A stretch of DNA of 50,255 nucleotides from contig JAUYJB010000042.1 in NCBI GenBank assembly GCA_030688605.1, positions 1 through 50,255 on the forward strand. The letters are read 5' to 3'. The notes beneath the pieces were generated by a model. The model was given only the letters and a program-made list of their open reading frames with translations. It was not told where the DNA came from and ran no database searches. Both the position numbers and the translations under genes were made by a program. This document shows, one piece after another, positions 47,435 through 50,255 of this stretch. Source of the DNA: Hyphomicrobiales bacterium. Its GTDB lineage: Bacteria > Pseudomonadota > Alphaproteobacteria > Rhizobiales > NORP267. Every line of letters begins with the position of its first letter. The stretch's first letter is position 1.

Positions 47435-47840
47435 TGCCTGGTTCCGTCTTCCTGACCGCGGCCGCGCTGCCGGGGTCTCCCGCATCGGGCCGACGCGGCG
47501 GACCCTTTCCGGTTCGCACAAGCGCCTCGTGCAGGTCGGCGAGAATGCGCTCGAAGGGAGCTTTTACAGCGCTCTTGCGGCCGATCAACACATAATCATG
47601 GCCGGGCCGCGCCGCCACCGAGCCAATGAGGCGGACGGCTTCGCGCAGACGCCGGCGAATGCGGTTGCGCACGGTGGCGATGCCGACCTTGTTGGTGACG
47701 GTGAAACCGAAGCGCGGCGGCGCCTCGTCGGCCGGCGTGCGCTTCAGGATCTGAAGGGTAAAATGCTCCGTGTTCCACTTGCGCCCGCGCGCGGCTTTAA
47801 GAAAATCGGCCCGTTTCTTGAGGCGTTGAAAGCCATTCAT
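47427..47840 (-). CDS. rnpA: Ribonuclease P protein component
   Basis: The 137-residue basic protein is the partner of RNase P RNA for tRNA 5' maturation. The start [19 protein letters not shown] and the RNR signature [15 protein letters not shown] are diagnostic. The last about 20 residues are a non-conserved tail overlapping the yidC start. The frame and length are typical. It is separated from rpmH by a hairpin region, where most genomes have short spacers. Confidence 0.95.
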   Translation of the reverse strand: MNGFQRLKKRADFLKAARGRKWNTEHFTLQILKRTPADEAPPRFGFTVTNKVGIATVRNRIRRRLREAVRLIGSVAARPGHDYVLIGRKSAVKAPFERILADLHEALVRTGKGPPRRPDAGDPGSAAAVRKTEPGNG

Positions 47841-47862
47841 TGCGTGGCAGGTATCAGGGGTC

Positions 47863-47954
47863 AGAAGTCAGAAATCAGATGTCAGAAATCGGCCTACTGA
47901 CTTCCGCCTTCCGCCTTCTGGCTTCCGATTTCTGATATCTGGCTTCTGACTTCC
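47863..47954. repeat. Long imperfect inverted repeat between rpmH and rnpA
   Basis: The left arm (about 47863-47892, AGAAGTCAGAAATCAGATGT and on) is nearly complementary over 30 bases to the right arm (47925-47954, CCGATTTCTGATATCTGGCT and on). Internal TTCCGCC repeats lie between. It resembles the TTCTGACTTCTGA simple repeat found scattered in many bacteria. In the rpmH-rnpA transcript it would form a strong hairpin. Confidence 0.7.
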
Positions 47955-47963
47955 GACACCCGG

Positions 47964-48098
47964 TCACGCTGAAAGCCGCTTGCGCCCGCGCGCGCGCCTG
48001 CGGGCGAGGACCCTGCGTCCGGCGGCCGTCGCCATGCGCTGGCGAAATCCATGGCGGCGCTTGCGGATGATCCTGCTCGGTTGAAAGGTGCGTTTCAC
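47964..48098 (-). CDS. rpmH: 50S ribosomal protein L34
   Basis: The 44-residue basic protein starts at a GTG (48096-48098) preceded by GAGGAAGCGAAC. The sequence is [20 protein letters not shown] with [21 protein letters not shown], matching L34. An upstream in-frame ATG at 48152 is not supported by the family. L34 is commonly GTG-initiated in alphaproteobacteria. It heads rpmH-rnpA-yidC-engB-argB. Confidence 0.96.
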   Translation of the reverse strand: MKRTFQPSRIIRKRRHGFRQRMATAAGRRVLARRRARGRKRLSA

Positions 48099-48173
48099 GT
48101 TCGCTTCCTCAGGCCGGTAACGGCCGGTTCGGCTTATAGAAGCCGGCGCCAATCAAGTCAATCGCGCGGGGCG

Positions 48174-48581
48174 CTAGCCTTGGGGCTTCGCCGCGTAGTC
48201 ATCCTCCGACACCGGCTCAAGCCAATCGACATGCACGCCATTGAGCGCTTCGTGAATGGCCAGATGCACCATTGCGTATGTCGGCGCCGCGCCGTGCCAG
48301 TGCTTTTCCGCAGGCGGAATCCAGACCGTGTCGCCGGGCCGGATCTCGCGCACCGGCTCGCCCCAGGTCTGCACCCGGCCGATGCCGGAAAGCACGTGAA
48401 GGGTCTGGCCGAGCGGATGGGTGTGCCACGCGGTTCGCGACCCCGGCTCGAAGCTGACGCGCACGGCCCTGACCCGCGCCGGCTCCGGGGCATCGATGAT
48501 CGGGTCCTGCCAAACGGTCCCGGTGAACCATTCCGGCTTGCCGCGGCGGGTCGGGGTGATCGCGGCGGAGCGAATTTCCAT
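48174..48581 (-). CDS. Cupin domain protein
   Basis: The 135-residue single-domain cupin contains FEPGSRTAWHTHPLGQTLHV, then GIGRVQTWG, RPGDTVWIPPAEKHWHGAAP, and MVHLAIHEA. His residues in WHTHPLGQ and KHWHG form the usual metal-binding set. It resembles the carboxymuconolactone-decarboxylase-linked or hydroxynitrile-lyase-like cupins. Specificity is unknown. A good SD (AAGGAGGACGAC) precedes the ATG at 48581, better than an upstream ATG at 48611. Confidence 0.88.
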   Translation of the reverse strand: MEIRSAAITPTRRGKPEWFTGTVWQDPIIDAPEPARVRAVRVSFEPGSRTAWHTHPLGQTLHVLSGIGRVQTWGEPVREIRPGDTVWIPPAEKHWHGAAPTYAMVHLAIHEALNGVHVDWLEPVSEDDYAAKPQG

Positions 48582-48904
48582 GTCGTCCTCCTTATGCTGA
48601 AAGTCGGGCATTCAGAATATAGGCCGCGCCCGGCCACAGCGAGATGATACGAAATCGAAGCAATTTCCCTTCATATTATCTCGCACCAGATTGCCGGCTC
48701 GGCGTGCGCGCGGTTGCGTCACTTCTGATGACGGTCCATCACATGAGCTTGATCTTTCCCCCCGGGGCGGCGATTTCGGTCTATCTGAGAAAAGCACGGC
48801 GCGCGGTCGGGCGGCGCTCTCGTGCGGGGTCCGACAATGTCGCGGCAATCGGAGCTTTGATCGGCCCGAGCAAGGCAGGCAATATGGCGCAGGCGGAGGA
48901 CTGG

Positions 48905-49699
48905 ATGCGGACAGACGCTCGAACGGACGATGTTACGACGGGTCGCAGGATCGTCCGCCGATTGGCGCCGCTTGTCGTGCTGCTGGCGCTTGGCGGCTTC
49001 GCCATCGCCATGGGCTGGCACAACTATCTGACCTTCGATGCGCTGGTCGCAAACCGCGAGGCGCTCGCAGCCTTCGTTGCGGCGAACCGGCCGCTGGCGC
49101 TCGCCACCTATATGGCGGTCTATGTGGTGGCGGTGGCGCTATCGCTGCCCGGTGGCGCGATATTGACCATCACCGGCGGTTTTCTGTTCGGCTGGATCGC
49201 CGGCGGGCTTGCGGTCGTCGTCGCGGCGACGGTCGGCGCCTCGATCCTGTTTCTGATCGCCAAGAGCGCGCTCGGCGAGCCGCTGGCCGAGCGCGCCGGC
49301 CCGTGGCTCGACAAGCTGCGCAAGGGCTTCCAGGAAGACGCGCTCAATTATCTTCTGTTCCTGCGCCTGGTGCCGGCATTCCCCTTCTGGCTCGTCAATC
49401 TGGCGCCGGCACTGCTCGGCGTGCGGCTCTCGACCTTCGCCATCGGCACCTTTTTCGGCATTATTCCAGGCACCTTCACCTTCGCCTTTCTCGGCGCCGG
49501 CCTGGACAGCGTCATCGACGCGCAGATCGACGCCAACCGGGAATGTCTCGAAAGCGGCGCGGATTGCGACTTTCGGTTCGACCCAAGCGCGCTGGTGACC
49601 AAGGAAATCCTGATCGCCTTCGTCGCGCTCGGGGTCATCGCGCTGCTTCCGGTGTTCATCAAGAAGCTGCGGGCGCGGCGCGGGCGCGCGACGGGCTGA
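48905..49699 (+). CDS. TVP38/TMEM64 family membrane protein
   Basis: The 264-residue integral membrane protein has the SNARE-associated/DedA-like core. LSLPGGAILTITGGFLFGW is near residue 75, LFLRLVPAFPFWLVNLAPALLGV follows, then FAIGTFFGIIPGTFTFAFLGA, with further helices at both ends. Such proteins are lipid-scramblase-like or affect membrane homeostasis. In rhizobia they pair with a mercuric-reductase-like flavoprotein, as here. GGAGGA four bases before the ATG at 48905 favours it; an ATG at 48884 is also possible. Confidence 0.85.
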   Translation: MRTDARTDDVTTGRRIVRRLAPLVVLLALGGFAIAMGWHNYLTFDALVANREALAAFVAANRPLALATYMAVYVVAVALSLPGGAILTITGGFLFGWIAGGLAVVVAATVGASILFLIAKSALGEPLAERAGPWLDKLRKGFQEDALNYLLFLRLVPAFPFWLVNLAPALLGVRLSTFAIGTFFGIIPGTFTFAFLGAGLDSVIDAQIDANRECLESGADCDFRFDPSALVTKEILIAFVALGVIALLPVFIKKLRARRGRATG

Positions 49700-49712
49700 G
49701 GGACTTCGAGCC

Positions 49713-50255
49713 ATGGCCGAGATCCTCAAACCCGACATCTGTGTCATCGGCGCAGGCTCCGGCGGGCTGTCGGTCGCCGCCGCGGCAGCCGCCTTCGGCG
49801 TCTCTTGCGTGCTGATCGAAAAAGGCAAGATGGGCGGCGACTGCCTGAACTATGGCTGCGTGCCGTCGAAGGCTCTCCTTGCCGCCGCCAAGCATGCGCA
49901 GTCGGTGCGCGAGGCGGCGCGGTTCGGCATCTCCGCCGGCGAACCGCAGATCAACTTCACCACGGTCCGCGATCATATCCGCGACGTGATCGCGGTGATC
50001 GAGCCGAACGACAGCGTCGAGCGCTTCACCGGGCTCGGCGTGCGGGTGATCGAGGCCGAAGCCCGCTTCAAGGACAAGCGGAGCGTCATCGCCGGCTCTT
50101 ACGACGTGCGGGCACGACGCATCGTCATCGCCACCGGGTCGCGGCCCTTCAACCCGCCGATCGCGGGCCTCGACACCGACTCCTACGTGACGAACGAGAC
50201 GATCTTCGCCCTGCCGCGACGTCCGACGCATCTGGTCATCATCGGCGGCGGGCCG
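49713..50255 (+). CDS. Mercuric reductase-like FAD/NAD-dependent disulfide oxidoreductase (partial, window end)
   Basis: The first 181 residues are visible. They hold the FAD-binding motif VIGAGSGGLSVAAAAAAFG (residues 11-29), the redox disulfide GGDCLNYGCVPSK (Cys44, Cys49), and IVIATGSRPFNPPI. An NAD-binding start THLVIIGGGP lies at the window edge. The group includes mercuric reductase and dihydrolipoamide dehydrogenase paralogues, but no N-terminal HMA domain is present and the C-terminal thiol motif is not visible, so mercury specificity cannot be judged. It follows the TVP38 gene by 13 bases, probably one operon. Confidence 0.9.
   Translation, partial: MAEILKPDICVIGAGSGGLSVAAAAAAFGVSCVLIEKGKMGGDCLNYGCVPSKALLAAAKHAQSVREAARFGISAGEPQINFTTVRDHIRDVIAVIEPNDSVERFTGLGVRVIEAEARFKDKRSVIAGSYDVRARRIVIATGSRPFNPPIAGLDTDSYVTNETIFALPRRPTHLVIIGGGP

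Noticed and set aside
49713-50255. Mercury-resistance operon
   Set aside because: The flavoprotein resembles MerA-like enzymes but lacks an N-terminal HMA domain, and no merR, merT or merP is present; the C-terminus is outside the window.

Overview
The window looks like chromosomal DNA of an alphaproteobacterium, most likely of the Rhizobiales (Hyphomicrobiales). It is GC-rich. The gene order rpmH-rnpA-yidC-engB-argB-(DUF1036)-(pyrimidine nucleotidase)-dapD-DUF805-dapE facing truA-GNAT-fmt-def, the dapF-mtaB-ftsY-yciB run, the serC-serA operon with a serC-type leader, a CtrA-type box and a RIME-like repeat all fit that group. I cannot name a genus. No rRNA or tRNA genes were seen.

Layout. 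1-348: the edge of an IS630-like element, a 108-bp MITE-like inverted repeat and a RIME-like palindrome that supplies the purA stop codon. 345-11.4 kb: purA, an EamA transporter, a lone PstS-type phosphate-binding protein with a phased Pho-box array, serC-serA, a DUF1223 protein and acnA. 11.6-16.5 kb: cytochrome c maturation genes ccmAB and ccmCDG, split by an opposite-strand pair encoding an XRE/ImmA-IrrE metallopeptidase and a DUF4411 PIN-like protein. 16.5-20.4 kb: yciB, ftsY, mtaB and dapF.

20.5-23.2 kb is a visibly more AT-rich accessory block. It holds a zinc-ribbon/TerB protein, a small membrane protein, and a RecB-like PD-(D/E)XK nuclease gene bracketed by 20-bp direct repeats next to palindromic REP elements. 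23.3-29.7 kb: an L,D-transpeptidase, a HhH-GPD-like DNA glycosylase or endonuclease, a secreted SUMF1-fold protein, a truncated second copy of the HhH gene, and two secreted paralogues of unknown function separated by an antisense coiled-coil gene. 29.7-30.46 kb is a mosaic of intergenic repeats.

30.5-33.9 kb: ffh-rpsP-rimM-trmD (SRP, 30S assembly and tRNA modification), with an unusually long Ala/Glu/Pro-rich tail on S16. 34.1-43.9 kb: ampG, rmuC, def-fmt-GNAT-truA, dapE, DUF805, dapD, a HAD nucleotidase and a DUF1036 protein. 43.9-48.1 kb: argB, engB, yidC, rnpA and rpmH, which handle membrane insertion, ribosome assembly and RNase P. 48.2-50.26 kb: a cupin, a TVP38/TMEM64 membrane protein and the start of a mercuric-reductase-like flavoprotein cut by the window end.

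Themes. Protein targeting and insertion (ftsY, ffh, yidC), ribosome and tRNA maturation (rpsP, rimM, trmD, truA, mtaB, engB, rnpA, rpmH), N-terminal formyl-Met handling (def, fmt), and diaminopimelate and peptidoglycan metabolism (dapF, dapE, dapD, L,D-transpeptidase, ampG) dominate. The least explained parts are the ImmA/DUF4411 insertion in the ccm locus, the repeat-flanked nuclease cassette, and the SUMF1 plus tandem secreted-paralogue region.
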